From Desulfatitalea alkaliphila (GTDB lineage: Bacteria > Desulfobacterota > Desulfobacteria > Desulfobacterales > Desulfosarcinaceae), in assembly GCF_022968795.1 (NCBI RefSeq), contig NZ_JALJRB010000034.1, positions 1 to 47,831 of the forward strand: a DNA stretch of 47,831 bases. The letters run 5' to 3'. Positions within the stretch are counted from its first letter, which is position 1. Each line of letters opens with the position of its first letter. The notes under the pieces are model-generated. The model was not told where the DNA came from and did not search any database. It saw only the letters and a program-made list of their open reading frames with translations. A program made the translations under genes and the position numbers. Below, piece by piece: positions 20,763-29,350 of the stretch.

Positions 20763-21899
20763 TTAATCGCAGCCGTTACCGGAAGACGGTGCCGGTTCAT
20801 AGGCGTATTCGACACCCGGGAATCTGGCCGCGATGGCGTCGATCCGATCGGCGGCGGTCCGGGACGACATCAGTGTCTCTTCATATACCGCCGTAACCGC
20901 GAAATTGACGATCCGGGTGCTCAACTCCGGATCCATGTATTGCGGGCCGCAGCCGTCGTTGGCGATGCCCGCCAGCGGTCCCAAATCCGCGTCGGTATCT
21001 GTAATGATCGGGCAGATGCTGCAAAAAGCCATGTGACCCGACTCGGGAATCAGCACCAACCGCTTTTTCACATTCACACTGTTGTAGGCCCTGCGCACCG
21101 TCGCGGGCCGGGCGACGGCGTCCGCCATGCCGCCCATCACCAGCACTGATGCCACTTCCGTACCGTTGTCCACACCACCGGCTGCCATGGGAACGATGAC
21201 CTTGACACCGGATTCGCTGCCCAGGCCGGAGATGGCCGCCCCGCCGGCGCTGTGGCCGCCCAGCCCGATGCGATCGGCGGCGATACGATCACGCAGGAAG
21301 GCCAGAGCGCCGGAGGGATTGCGCAGCGCGGACAGCAGTTTGCGGGTGTCACCGGCTTGATCGGCACTCAACAGCGCACCGCAGCCGCCCGACATGATAT
21401 CCCCCAACATGATGCCGGGGTTGTCGGCGCTCAACACCACGAAACCGCGGCTGGCCCAATGGGTGAAAAGGGCATGGGAGGCCGTGCGGTAGGCACCGGT
21501 GCCATGGACAAAGACGATTACCGGATAAGGACCGTAGGCGGTGTCCAGCGGCAGATCCTTGTAGGCGTCGATCTGAAATTTTGCCAAATCAGGATCGGGA
21601 TGGGTGCCGGGCATATATTCCCGGGTGTCAATCCAATCCTTGGGCTTGCCGGCCTCGCTGCCCGGCAGTGCCGGATACCACACCCCGGTTTTCAGCCCGC
21701 TGATCGTCACTGTGCGGGATCCGACCGGCCATGGCCCTTTCTCACCGGGATCGTCCGGCACCTCCCGCAAACGGCTGGCCGGCTCATTCGTTCCCGGGTC
21801 ATCCCCACCGCCAGGCACGCATGCCGTGGTCAGCAGGCAGGCGGCGGCCATGACGGCCAGTAAAACGATTCCTTTTTGAAGCAAAACCATATTTCTCAC
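20763..21899 (-). CDS. lipoprotein alpha/beta hydrolase (chlorophyllase/PAF-acetylhydrolase-like)
   Basis: 378-residue predicted exported lipoprotein esterase. A signal peptide (VLLQKGIVLLAVMAAACLLTTAC) ends in an LTTAC lipobox, so the mature protein would be lipid-anchored. The hydrolase core shows VIVFVHGTGAYRT (oxyanion region), the nucleophile elbow GHSAGG, and a late GHMAF histidine. Cysteine pairs in the second half may form disulfides. The GTG at 21899 is chosen because AGGAGG lies 6 nt before it; the ATG at 21890 is an alternative, and the far-upstream frame to 22142 is unsupported. Resembles the dienelactone-hydrolase/chlorophyllase-like group; substrate unknown. Divergent from the helicase gene. 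Confidence 0.85.
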   Translation of the reverse strand: MRNMVLLQKGIVLLAVMAAACLLTTACVPGGGDDPGTNEPASRLREVPDDPGEKGPWPVGSRTVTISGLKTGVWYPALPGSEAGKPKDWIDTREYMPGTHPDPDLAKFQIDAYKDLPLDTAYGPYPVIVFVHGTGAYRTASHALFTHWASRGFVVLSADNPGIMLGDIMSGGCGALLSADQAGDTRKLLSALRNPSGALAFLRDRIAADRIGLGGHSAGGAAISGLGSESGVKVIVPMAAGGVDNGTEVASVLVMGGMADAVARPATVRRAYNSVNVKKRLVLIPESGHMAFCSICPIITDTDADLGPLAGIANDGCGPQYMDPELSTRIVNFAVTAVYEETLMSSRTAADRIDAIAARFPGVEYAYEPAPSSGNGCD

Positions 21900-22215
21900 T
21901 TGTCCCCTCCTGTCGAAAATGTGGCGATTCAGCCTCTGCCGCCCCGCTCTCGCAATCAACGCTACGGGCGGCAAATGCATATGGCGAGCCGCAGGCAATG
22001 CCTGTGCATTGGTCCGCAGCCTGTCGTGTACACTCGCATACTGAACCCATACCCTGGGCATGACAATAGGGAACACCCTAAAAAACATGGCAATATTCCT
22101 ATATTCCGGTATTTCGGCGGCAATGCCCACAAGCCGGCTCATGCACTTGCCCCTCGCCGAGCCCCATCGCCCGCGCCCCTTGCCCTTATGTCATGGTTTG
22201 TTGTACTAACCGGTC
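21900..22215. other. divergent intergenic region, no feature recognised
   Basis: 316 bp between the hydrolase (-) and helicase (+) starts. It should hold both promoters, but no convincing -35/-10 pair, operator or repeat was found. It lacks the composite repeats seen in other gaps. Confidence 0.5.
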
Positions 22216-24426
22216 ATGGGCAACTACCACCACCATGGGGACCGGGGCGGCCGCCGACCGCGGCGCTCTTTCGGCCGGGGCGAACGCGCGCCGATTCCGG
22301 CGCCGCGACCCGGGGCCGATGCCAAATTGAAAAAGGTGTTCGCGCGCATCGGCACCCCCGATCCGGCCCCCTTCGTGCCCGACGATTTCCAGCTCCGGGC
22401 CCTGGAGACGGTGGCGCGGGCCGATTGCCTGGTCACCGCCCCCACCGGTGCCGGCAAGACCTGGATCGCCTTGCAGGCCATCGCCAAGGTGTTCGAACAG
22501 GGCGGACGGGCGTGGTACGCCTCTCCTCTCAAGGCCCTGACCAATGCCAAGATGGCCGAATTCGGCCAACACTTCGGCGCCGCCCATGTGGGCATTTTGA
22601 CCGGCGACCGCAAGGAGAACGCCGACGCGCCCATCATCGTGGGCACCACCGAGATTCTGCGCAACCAGCTCTACGACGCCATGCACCGCGGTGAAACCCT
22701 GGATACCGATTTCGTGGTGCTGGACGAAGCCCACTACCTGGGCGATGAGGATCGCGGCGTGGTGTGGGAAGAGACCATGATCTACCTGCCCCAGCGGGTG
22801 CCGCTGCTGCTGCTGTCGGCCACGGTGGGCAATGCGGCGCAGATCGCGCGCTGGTTGACGGCCATTCGCCGCAAGCCGTGCGAAGTGGTGCAGGAGACCC
22901 GCCGGCCGGTGCCCCTCTATCCGTTGCTGCTGCACCCGTCGGGCACGCTGCTGCCGCTGTTGATCGGCGACGAACGCAGCGGCAAGACCCGTTTGTACAA
23001 GAAGGTGGGCGATTTCCTGAGCGCCCGCCGCCCGCCGCTGTTGGCCCCGCCGGGCAAGCTGCCGCCCTTCGGCGCCCTGCTGGCCATTCTGCGCAAATAC
23101 CATTTGCTGCCGGCCATCTTCTTTCTCAAGTCGCGGGCCGATTGCGACCAGGCGGTGCAATTGTGCCTGGAAAACAACATCGAGGATCCGGAGCGGGCCG
23201 AGCGATTACGGCAACGCATGGCCGAACTGGCCGAACGTTTTCCCCACATCCGGCGCCACCGCCAACGCTGGGCGGTGGAACACCTGGCGGTGGGCGCCCA
23301 CCACAGTGGTCAACTGCCGGCCTGGAAGCAAGTACTGGAAGTACTGATGAGCGAAGGCCATTTGGACGCCATCTTCGCCACCTCCACCGTGGCCGCCGGG
23401 GTTGATTTTCCCGCCCGCACGGTGGCCTTTCTCAACTCCGACCGCTTCAACGGCCGGGAGTTCATGCCCCTGGACGCCACGGAGCTGCAGCAAATGACCG
23501 GCAGGGCCGGGCGCCGGGGCAAGGACCGCATCGGTTTCGCCCTGCTGGTGCCCGGCAAGTACATGGACGTGCGGCAAGTGGCCAAACAGTTCAAGGCGCC
23601 GGCGGCCGATGTGCACAGCCGGATCCGCATCAACTTCTCCATGACCCTCAACCTGCTGCTGTCCCACTCGCCGCCGGAAGTGGAACATCTGCTGCACCGC
23701 TCCCTGGCCACCTTTCAGCGCCATGGCGCGGCCATGGGCGGTGAGCACGCCGCCCACAGCCATTTGTGGACCGATTTTCAACGCCACGTAACCTTCCTGC
23801 AAACCACCGGCTTCGTGGATGACCAACACCGCCTGACCGAAGACGGCCAGTGGGCCGCCCAGTTGCGCATCGATCAGCCGCTGCTGGTGGCCGAAGGGTT
23901 GCGCCTGGATCTGTTCCCGCGCAGCGATCCGGTGCTGCTGGCGGCCATCATGGCCAGCCTGGTCAACGACAAGGAGACCGATGAGCACCTGGACAAGAAG
24001 GGGGCGCCCGAAGCGCTGGTCCAGGCCATGGACAAGGTGGTCAAGGGATTGCGCGGCTTTGCCAAGCACATGCTCTCCCGGGGCTTCGAGGCCCGCCCCC
24101 TCCACCTGAAACCGGCGCTGGCCATCCACCACTGGGCCGGCGGCCGCCCGTGGGAGCGCAGCGTGCAGGCCGGCCAGATGGCCGAAGGGGATCTGGCCAT
24201 GCTGGCGCTGCGCACCGCCGACAACCTGCGCCACATGGTGGCCTTGAAGGCTGTGTTCCCCCAGGTGGCCGATACGGCCAAGGAGGCCATCGGCCGCATT
24301 TTGCGCGATCCGGTGATGCCCGACCACGACATCGCCGCCGAGGCGGTCGGTCCGGCGGCGGGTACGCCCCCGGCACCGGCGCCCTCCCCCCTGGCCGAAG
24401 CGCTGAACCGTGCGAGGCAGTCATGA
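22216..24426 (+). CDS. Ski2-like DEAD/DEAH-box helicase
   Basis: 736-residue superfamily 2 helicase. Motif I APTGAGKTW (near residue 75), Ia SPLKALTNAK, motif II DEAH (near 170), motif III SAT, the TSTVAAGVDFPARTV segment and motif VI QMTGRAGRRGKDR (near 425) give the Ski2/Hel308-like pattern. A basic Gly/Arg/His-rich N-terminus (residues 1-35) precedes the helicase core and may bind nucleic acid. The C-terminal ~250 residues are helical with no accessory domain recognised. Role is likely RNA or DNA unwinding in decay or repair. No clear Shine-Dalgarno before the ATG at 22216. The stop overlaps the dgkA start (ATGA). Confidence 0.9.
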   Translation: MGNYHHHGDRGGRRPRRSFGRGERAPIPAPRPGADAKLKKVFARIGTPDPAPFVPDDFQLRALETVARADCLVTAPTGAGKTWIALQAIAKVFEQGGRAWYASPLKALTNAKMAEFGQHFGAAHVGILTGDRKENADAPIIVGTTEILRNQLYDAMHRGETLDTDFVVLDEAHYLGDEDRGVVWEETMIYLPQRVPLLLLSATVGNAAQIARWLTAIRRKPCEVVQETRRPVPLYPLLLHPSGTLLPLLIGDERSGKTRLYKKVGDFLSARRPPLLAPPGKLPPFGALLAILRKYHLLPAIFFLKSRADCDQAVQLCLENNIEDPERAERLRQRMAELAERFPHIRRHRQRWAVEHLAVGAHHSGQLPAWKQVLEVLMSEGHLDAIFATSTVAAGVDFPARTVAFLNSDRFNGREFMPLDATELQQMTGRAGRRGKDRIGFALLVPGKYMDVRQVAKQFKAPAADVHSRIRINFSMTLNLLLSHSPPEVEHLLHRSLATFQRHGAAMGGEHAAHSHLWTDFQRHVTFLQTTGFVDDQHRLTEDGQWAAQLRIDQPLLVAEGLRLDLFPRSDPVLLAAIMASLVNDKETDEHLDKKGAPEALVQAMDKVVKGLRGFAKHMLSRGFEARPLHLKPALAIHHWAGGRPWERSVQAGQMAEGDLAMLALRTADNLRHMVALKAVFPQVADTAKEAIGRILRDPVMPDHDIAAEAVGPAAGTPPAPAPSPLAEALNRARQS

Positions 24427-24794
24427 GCCGGCCCCATCGCGGCATGGTGCAACATTGGATCGATGCCACCCGCTGGTCCTTGCAAGGACTGGCGGCGGCC
24501 TGGCGCAACGAGGCTGCCTTTCGCCAGGAGGTGGTGGCTGTTGTGCTGCTGCTGCCGGTGGCCTTCTGGCTGGGCGAAACGGCGGTGCAGCGCGCCCTGC
24601 TGGCAGCCGTACTGCTGCTGGTCCCCCTGGTCGAACTGATCAACTCCGCCATCGAAGCGGTGGTGGACCGCATCGGCCTGGAACACCACCCGCTGTCGGG
24701 CCGGGCCAAGAACCTGGGTTCGGCCGCGGTGTTGATGGTCCTGGTGCTGGCCGCCGTGGTGTGGGGCCTGATTGCCTGGGAGCGCTTTTTCTAA
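24423..24794 (+). CDS. dgkA: diacylglycerol kinase
   Basis: 123-residue integral membrane kinase that phosphorylates diacylglycerol (or undecaprenol in Gram-positive relatives), recycling lipid from membrane-derived oligosaccharide or envelope synthesis. Family motifs: NEAAFRQE near residue 29, VELINSAIEAVVDRIG near 75, and AKNLGSAAV near 98. Three hydrophobic segments are visible (VVAVVLLLPVAFWLG, ALLAAVLLLVPLVELI, VLMVLVLAAVVWGLIAW), the normal DgkA topology. The ATG overlaps the helicase stop by 4 nt, so translation is coupled; pepA follows after 41 nt. Confidence 0.93.
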   Translation: MSRPHRGMVQHWIDATRWSLQGLAAAWRNEAAFRQEVVAVVLLLPVAFWLGETAVQRALLAAVLLLVPLVELINSAIEAVVDRIGLEHHPLSGRAKNLGSAAVLMVLVLAAVVWGLIAWERFF

Positions 24795-24835
24795 CCCTTG
24801 CGCCTTAACGATGAATGCCGAAAGGAGTTTCCCTG

Positions 24836-26311
24836 ATGCTCGATTTCCTCACCACCTCCCCGGGTCACGCCAAATTCAAAACGGCCGATCTTGCCGTGCC
24901 GGTCTGCGAAAATGCTGAAATCCACGACGATCCCGGCATCCGGGAACTGGCCGCCAAGGCGCTGGCGATAGACGGCTTCAAGGGAGAAAAACAGCAACAG
25001 GTGGTACTCTTCGACCTGTTGGGGGGCAAGGTGCGCCGCTGTTGGTTCATGGGGCTCGGACCGGTGGAAAAGATCGATGCCGAAACGCTGCGCGTCTTCG
25101 CCGGCCGTGCCGTCCGGGAGGCGGCGGCGGCAAAGCGACAGGGCACCGCGCTGGCCGTGCCCCTGGCCGCAGCGCTGCCCGTGGTGCCGGCGGCGAAGGT
25201 GCAGGCATTGGCCGAAGGGGCGTACCTGGGCAACCACCAATTCAACAAGTACAAGGAAAAACCCAAGACCCAACCCCTGGAAACCCTCCAACTGCTGGTG
25301 CCCCCCGCAACGGCCAAAAAACACCGTCCCCTGCTGCAGCGCACCGAGGCCGTCTGCCACGGCACCACCCTGGCGCGGGAGTGGGTCAGCACACCGGCCA
25401 ACGACAAACTGCCGTCGGACCTGGCGCAAATCTTTGCCGCCACGGCCCGCGCAGCGCAACTCAAGGTGCGGGTGCTGGATGAGCAGCAGCTCAAACGGCA
25501 GAAGTTCAATACCCTGCTGGCCGTGGCCGCCGGCAGCGACAACCCGCCGCGCCTAGTGGAGATGACCTACGCGCCGCCCAAGGCGGACAAGACCATCGTC
25601 CTGGTGGGCAAGGGCATCACCTTCGACACCGGCGGCGTCAACATCAAACCATCGGCCGGACTGGACACCATGAAGGGCGACATGGCCGGCGCCGCCGCCG
25701 TCACCGGCGCCATGGCCGCCATGGCCACCCTCAAACCCAAGCACCGCATCATCGGCCTCACTCCCCTGGTGGAGAACATGGTGTCCGGCCGCGCCACCCG
25801 CCCCGGCGACATCGTGACCACCTACGCGGGCAAAACGGTGGAGATCGGCAACACCGACGCCGAAGGCCGCCTGATCCTGGCCGACACCCTGGCCTACGCC
25901 ATCAAAAAGCACAAACCGGACATGCTCATCGACCTGGCCACCCTCACCGGCGCCTGCGTCGTCGCCCTGGGAGAGAAATTGGCCGGCCTCTTCAGTCCGG
26001 ACGACACCCTGGCCGAAACCATACTGGCGGCCGGCCGCGCCACCCACGAACGCTGCTGGCGCCTGCCCCTGCCGGAAGACTACAAGGAACTGATGAAAAG
26101 CGACCTGGCCGACCTGAACAACATGTCCAGCTCCCGCTACGGCGGCGCCATCACCGCCGCCCTCTTCCTCTCCGAATTCACCGGAGACACCCCCTGGGCC
26201 CACATCGACATCGCCGGCCCGGCCTTCCAGAAGAAAAGCACGGACTACTGCGGTCCCGGCGGAACAGGCTTCGGCGTCCGCCTCCTGTGCCACCTGGTAG
26301 AAGTTTGTTGA
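24836..26311 (+). CDS. pepA: leucyl aminopeptidase (M17)
   Basis: 491-residue cytosolic metallo-aminopeptidase that removes N-terminal residues from peptides. The catalytic C-terminal domain has VGKGITFDTGGVNIKPSAGL with the metal-binding lysine and aspartate, MKGDMAGAAAV, and the signature NTDAEGRLILADTL near residue 339. The N-terminal ~170 residues are the variable macro-like domain. AAAGGAG sits 8 nt before the ATG at 24836, which is preferred over the ATG at 24815. The stop codon lies inside a nonamer repeat that begins at the last codons. Likely cotranscribed with the helicase and dgkA. Confidence 0.95.
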   Translation: MLDFLTTSPGHAKFKTADLAVPVCENAEIHDDPGIRELAAKALAIDGFKGEKQQQVVLFDLLGGKVRRCWFMGLGPVEKIDAETLRVFAGRAVREAAAAKRQGTALAVPLAAALPVVPAAKVQALAEGAYLGNHQFNKYKEKPKTQPLETLQLLVPPATAKKHRPLLQRTEAVCHGTTLAREWVSTPANDKLPSDLAQIFAATARAAQLKVRVLDEQQLKRQKFNTLLAVAAGSDNPPRLVEMTYAPPKADKTIVLVGKGITFDTGGVNIKPSAGLDTMKGDMAGAAAVTGAMAAMATLKPKHRIIGLTPLVENMVSGRATRPGDIVTTYAGKTVEIGNTDAEGRLILADTLAYAIKKHKPDMLIDLATLTGACVVALGEKLAGLFSPDDTLAETILAAGRATHERCWRLPLPEDYKELMKSDLADLNNMSSSRYGGAITAALFLSEFTGDTPWAHIDIAGPAFQKKSTDYCGPGGTGFGVRLLCHLVEVC

Positions 26312-26352
26312 GTTTGTTGGGTTTATTGGGTTTATTGGATTTGTTGGGTTGG
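26302..26352 (+). repeat. nonamer array overlapping pepA stop
   Basis: TTTGTTGAG, TTTGTTGGG and TTTATTGGG units in tandem. The first unit supplies the last pepA codon and its TGA stop. Confidence 0.75.
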
Positions 26353-26370
26353 GAGCGCTTACTACTTGAG

Positions 26371-26471
26371 TTTGCTTCTCAAAATTGCAGAGGGCGGCGT
26401 TGCCGCCGCCCTCCCAGGCTGCCGAAGCCACACCCCGGCTCCCCAACCCCACCCCACTGTATAATCCGCCG
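26371..26471 (+). repeat. 100-bp direct repeat, copy 1, with hairpin
   Basis: Shares about 100 bp at high identity with 28879-28982 in the same orientation. The core is a 10-bp stem GAGGGCGGCG/CGCCGCCCTC with a TTGC loop (26390-26413). The two copies flank the first chemoreceptor gene. Confidence 0.8.
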
Positions 26472-26504
26472 CAAAAAGGAACCCCCGGCCAACCCACCCA
26501 ACCA

Positions 26505-26558
26505 TCTAACCGGTAGCATTCCTTAACTTAAAACTTAACACTTGACACTTAAAACTTT
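26505..26558 (-). repeat. degenerate heptamer block of composite repeat
   Basis: Read on minus: AAGTTTTAAGTGTCAAGTGT-type heptamers, then GGAATGCTACCGGTTAGA. It is a diverged copy of the GTTTAAA block, sitting immediately 3' of the chemoreceptor gene. Confidence 0.7.
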
Positions 26559-26562
26559 TCTT

Positions 26563-28617
26563 CTAAATTTTGAACTGCCCCACCATCCCCTTGAGCTCCT
26601 CGGCCAGCTTTGACAAATCCCCCGCACTCATATTCACTTGCGCACTGCTCGAGGACATCTCGTTGGCCGTGGTGTTCACATCGGCGATGTCGCGGGAAAT
26701 CTCGCCGGCCACCGATGCGCCCTGGCTGACGTTGGTGTTGACTTCCTGAATGCCCTGGGCCGCCTGGGAGACGTTGTTGGCGATCTCCGTGGTGGCCGTG
26801 GACTGCTCTTCCACCGCCGTGGCGATGCCCGAGACCACGTCGTGCACTTCCTGGATGATGCGCGTGATCTCCTCGATGTCCTTGACCGTCAACGCCGTGG
26901 TGCCCTGGATCGTGCCGATCTTCTCCTTGATGTCCTGGGTGGCTTGGGCCGTCTGCTTGGCCAGCTCCTTGATCTCGTTGGCCACCACGGCAAACCCCTT
27001 GCCCGCCTCGCCGGCGCGGGCCGCCTCGATGGTGGCGTTGAGCGCCAGCAGGTTGACCTGCTCGGAGATGTCGGTGATGGCCTCGACCACGTTGCCGATG
27101 GCGCGGGCCGCATCGCCCAGCTGCGCCATCTTGCCCGAGGTCTCGGTGGCCTGGTGCGCCGCGCTGTCGGAGATCGAGCGCGCCCGCTCGCTGTTTTTGG
27201 CGATCTCGTTGACCGTGGCCGACATTTCCTCGGCCGCCGTGGCCACCGCCTGGGTGTTGGTCGCCGACTGTTCCATGGCCGCCGCCACCGTGCTCATGTT
27301 GCTGCTCATCTCCTCCGAGGCCGTGGCCACCACGTTGGACTTGTCCGAGGTGTTCTGCGCCGCGCGCGCCATCTGCTCGGCGATGGCCGAAAGATCCTGG
27401 GACGCAGTGAACAATGTTTGCACGCCACCGGCAATGTTCTTCATCAGAGCGTGCAGCCTGTCGATCATGGCTTTCATTGCGGCCAGCATCTGCCCCGCTT
27501 CATCCTGACTGTCCACCTTGATCGCCACGGTCAGATCGCCTTCCTTGAGCCGATTGGCCACTTCGGCCGCGTACATGATGGGACGCGATACGACGCGGGC
27601 AATGGTGATTCCGAGCAGCAAGGCCAGCAGAACACCGATCAGCATGGCCGCCAGGGCAACCCTTTGCCGGATTTCGGATCCCCGCTGGGCGGAGACCACC
27701 TCCTCGGCCGCGGCGGCACTATTGATGCGCACCAGTTGATCCAGCAGCGCAAGGGCCGCGTTCTGCTTGTCGGTCACCTCGCCAAGCCCCTGTGACAGTG
27801 CTTCCAGCATGATGTTGCGCGAATCGTCGATAACCTTTTGCATCTCCCCGAAAACGGCGAACACCGCCTGCATGGCCGGGCGCATCTCATAACGATATAC
27901 GCCTCCTGCCTCGGGAAGGTAGCCATCGTCCAAGCGCTCATTGATACGGCCGATGGCCTGATGAAAACGGCGATGGGGTTCCGACAGTTGTTCCGCCAGT
28001 TCGGCCAACTCCTCGTTCTCGGTCACAAATTCGGCAAAGAATCGGCCGGTATTGCATACGGTGGGATCGTCGCCGCCGTCAAAAATTTCAGTGGGATCGG
28101 AGAGACGCGACAACACACGGCTGATCAGGATATAGTGGTCCTTGTTGAACTGTTCCAGGCGACCGGCCAGATCGGCGGGATCGGCTATGCCGTTGGCATC
28201 GATTTGGCGTCGCAGGTCCACCATGGCGTCGGCGGAAGCCAGCCACGCATCCCATGTCCCGATGAACTGTTCCCACACCCGGGCCCCTTCTTCAGTCTTG
28301 GGCAGGGGGGCATAAACGTCCCATGCTTTTTGAATTCGACCACGCGCATGCGCCAAGGCATCATATTGGTCCTGCAGGATGTCCGGTGGCAGACCGGGCA
28401 CCATGAAGGTGCGCAGAACCCCCCGCATGGTCTCCGCGCTCTCTTTGATGGTCAACAGGCTTTCCACGCCGGGAAGACGGTTTTGTCCGATTTCGTTGAT
28501 GGCCTTCTCACTGTGGGACAGACCAAAATAACCCACCAAACCCAGAACCAACGTGATCACCGCAACACTACCGAAAGCCAGCAACAATTTCGTTCTGATT
28601 TTAAGACGCTTCAGCAT
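26563..28617 (-). CDS. methyl-accepting chemotaxis protein, helical sensor
   Basis: 684-residue transmembrane chemoreceptor. Order: TM1 (~residues 9-31), a ~300-residue mainly helical periplasmic sensor of the four-helix-bundle type, TM2 ([21 protein letters not shown], ~335-355), HAMP (~356-408), then the signalling domain with the hairpin [16 protein letters not shown]. The end GQFKI lacks an NWETF-type CheR/CheB tether. GAGGAG lies 5 nt before the ATG. The last ~330 residues are almost identical to those of the neighbouring chemoreceptor, with 737 bp identical in DNA. Ligand unknown. It is flanked by ~100-bp direct repeats. Confidence 0.95.
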   Translation of the reverse strand: MLKRLKIRTKLLLAFGSVAVITLVLGLVGYFGLSHSEKAINEIGQNRLPGVESLLTIKESAETMRGVLRTFMVPGLPPDILQDQYDALAHARGRIQKAWDVYAPLPKTEEGARVWEQFIGTWDAWLASADAMVDLRRQIDANGIADPADLAGRLEQFNKDHYILISRVLSRLSDPTEIFDGGDDPTVCNTGRFFAEFVTENEELAELAEQLSEPHRRFHQAIGRINERLDDGYLPEAGGVYRYEMRPAMQAVFAVFGEMQKVIDDSRNIMLEALSQGLGEVTDKQNAALALLDQLVRINSAAAAEEVVSAQRGSEIRQRVALAAMLIGVLLALLLGITIARVVSRPIMYAAEVANRLKEGDLTVAIKVDSQDEAGQMLAAMKAMIDRLHALMKNIAGGVQTLFTASQDLSAIAEQMARAAQNTSDKSNVVATASEEMSSNMSTVAAAMEQSATNTQAVATAAEEMSATVNEIAKNSERARSISDSAAHQATETSGKMAQLGDAARAIGNVVEAITDISEQVNLLALNATIEAARAGEAGKGFAVVANEIKELAKQTAQATQDIKEKIGTIQGTTALTVKDIEEITRIIQEVHDVVSGIATAVEEQSTATTEIANNVSQAAQGIQEVNTNVSQGASVAGEISRDIADVNTTANEMSSSSAQVNMSAGDLSKLAEELKGMVGQFKI
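26627..27363 (-). repeat. 737-bp perfect repeat, chemoreceptor signalling region, copy A
   Basis: Base-for-base identical by eye to 29415-30151 (offset 2788), with mismatches at both edges. It encodes most of the MCP signalling domain. Confidence 0.85.
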
Positions 28618-28816
28618 ATCCGCTCCTCATTCGTATCCATACTATGCCGCCTGCCCTGGCACACATGGGGCCAACACCCCACCGCACACCGGCCTACAGC
28701 CAACAGTCTATATATCGACGAACGGTTGCGAAACTTTAGGGACTGCTGACCTGGTAACGTTGTCGTGCTTTTTGGTCGGTTGAGTGGGTAGGGGATGTTG
28801 AACTTGTTAGTTAGTC

Positions 28817-28851
28817 GGGTTTGTTGGGTTTGTTGCGTTTTCTGAGTTGAT
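28817..28851 (+). repeat. degenerate nonamer array
   Basis: GGGTTTGTTGGGTTTGTTGC units upstream of the helical-sensor chemoreceptor gene; same family as the other TTTGTTGGG arrays. Confidence 0.6.
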
Positions 28852-28878
28852 AGGGTGGATAGCGTTGGTTGGTTTGTC

Positions 28879-28982
28879 TTTGCTTCCCAGAATTGCAGAG
28901 GGCGGCGTTGCCGCCGCCCTCTCGGGGGTGCCGAAGCCACACCCGGGCTCCCCAACCCCACCCCACCGCATAAAATCCGCCA
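28879..28982 (+). repeat. 100-bp direct repeat, copy 2, with hairpin
   Basis: Same orientation as 26371-26471. Contains the identical GAGGGCGGCG-TTGC-CGCCGCCCTC stem (28898-28921), followed by a shared C-rich tract ending in AATCCGCC. Confidence 0.8.
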
Positions 28983-29003
28983 CCTATAACCTGGCTGGGT
29001 AAA

Positions 29004-29041
29004 CCACCCCCGCGGGTGGCACTGGCAACTCGTTGCCAGTG
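29004..29041. repeat. REP-like double hairpin, left
   Basis: CCACCC/GGGTGG stem (29004-29019) next to the palindrome CACTGGCAAC-TC-GTTGCCAGTG (29020-29041). A related palindrome occurs at 29253-29278. Confidence 0.6.
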
Positions 29042-29252
29042 TTGCGCAGCAAAAAGAGGTCATGCGCATCACTACCGCCACAGGTAAGGCGGATAGTCCT
29101 TACGTCACATGCACAAACGATCCGGCTGATGCCGGTTCGGCTACCAGGGCACAAGACCGCCCGGGCAGTTCAGCCCTACCGCCCGGAATCTATCGAACAG
29201 CGCGATGGATGCACGGTTGACGCCGCTTGTGTAAAAACCCTCCTGGCCTTCG

Positions 29253-29278
29253 GCCACCGGCAACCCGTTGCCGGTGGC
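29253..29278. repeat. REP-like palindrome, right
   Basis: 12-bp arms GCCACCGGCAAC/GTTGCCGGTGGC around CC. It is a variant of the left palindrome, with the GGCAAC..GTTGCC core kept and the outer base pair swapped. Confidence 0.6.
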
Positions 29279-29350
29279 ACCCCCGACGGTGGATGCAAGG
29301 CGCAACCCGTGGCATAACCCATCCGCTCGTGGGTTTGGGGGACGCCCTAT

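Larger units (their letters stand above)
28618..29350. other. 733-bp gap between chemoreceptor genes, repeats only
   Basis: No credible gene. From left to right: upstream region of the helical-sensor MCP gene, a degenerate nonamer array (28817-28875), the second 100-bp direct repeat (28879-28982), and a 275-bp stretch bounded by two REP-like palindromes (29004-29041, 29253-29278). The stretch between these palindromes is unassigned; a + strand frame at 29033-29317 is not supported by a start site or by similarity I can recognise. Confidence 0.7.

Noticed and set aside
29033-29317. 94-residue + strand frame between the chemoreceptors
   Set aside because: It runs through REP-like palindromes, has no ribosome site and no recognisable similarity.
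28985-29345. Possible cyclic-di-GMP riboswitch between the chemoreceptors
   Set aside because: I looked for the conserved GEMM-I core and its tetraloop receptor on both strands and did not find it; only REP-like hairpins are clear.
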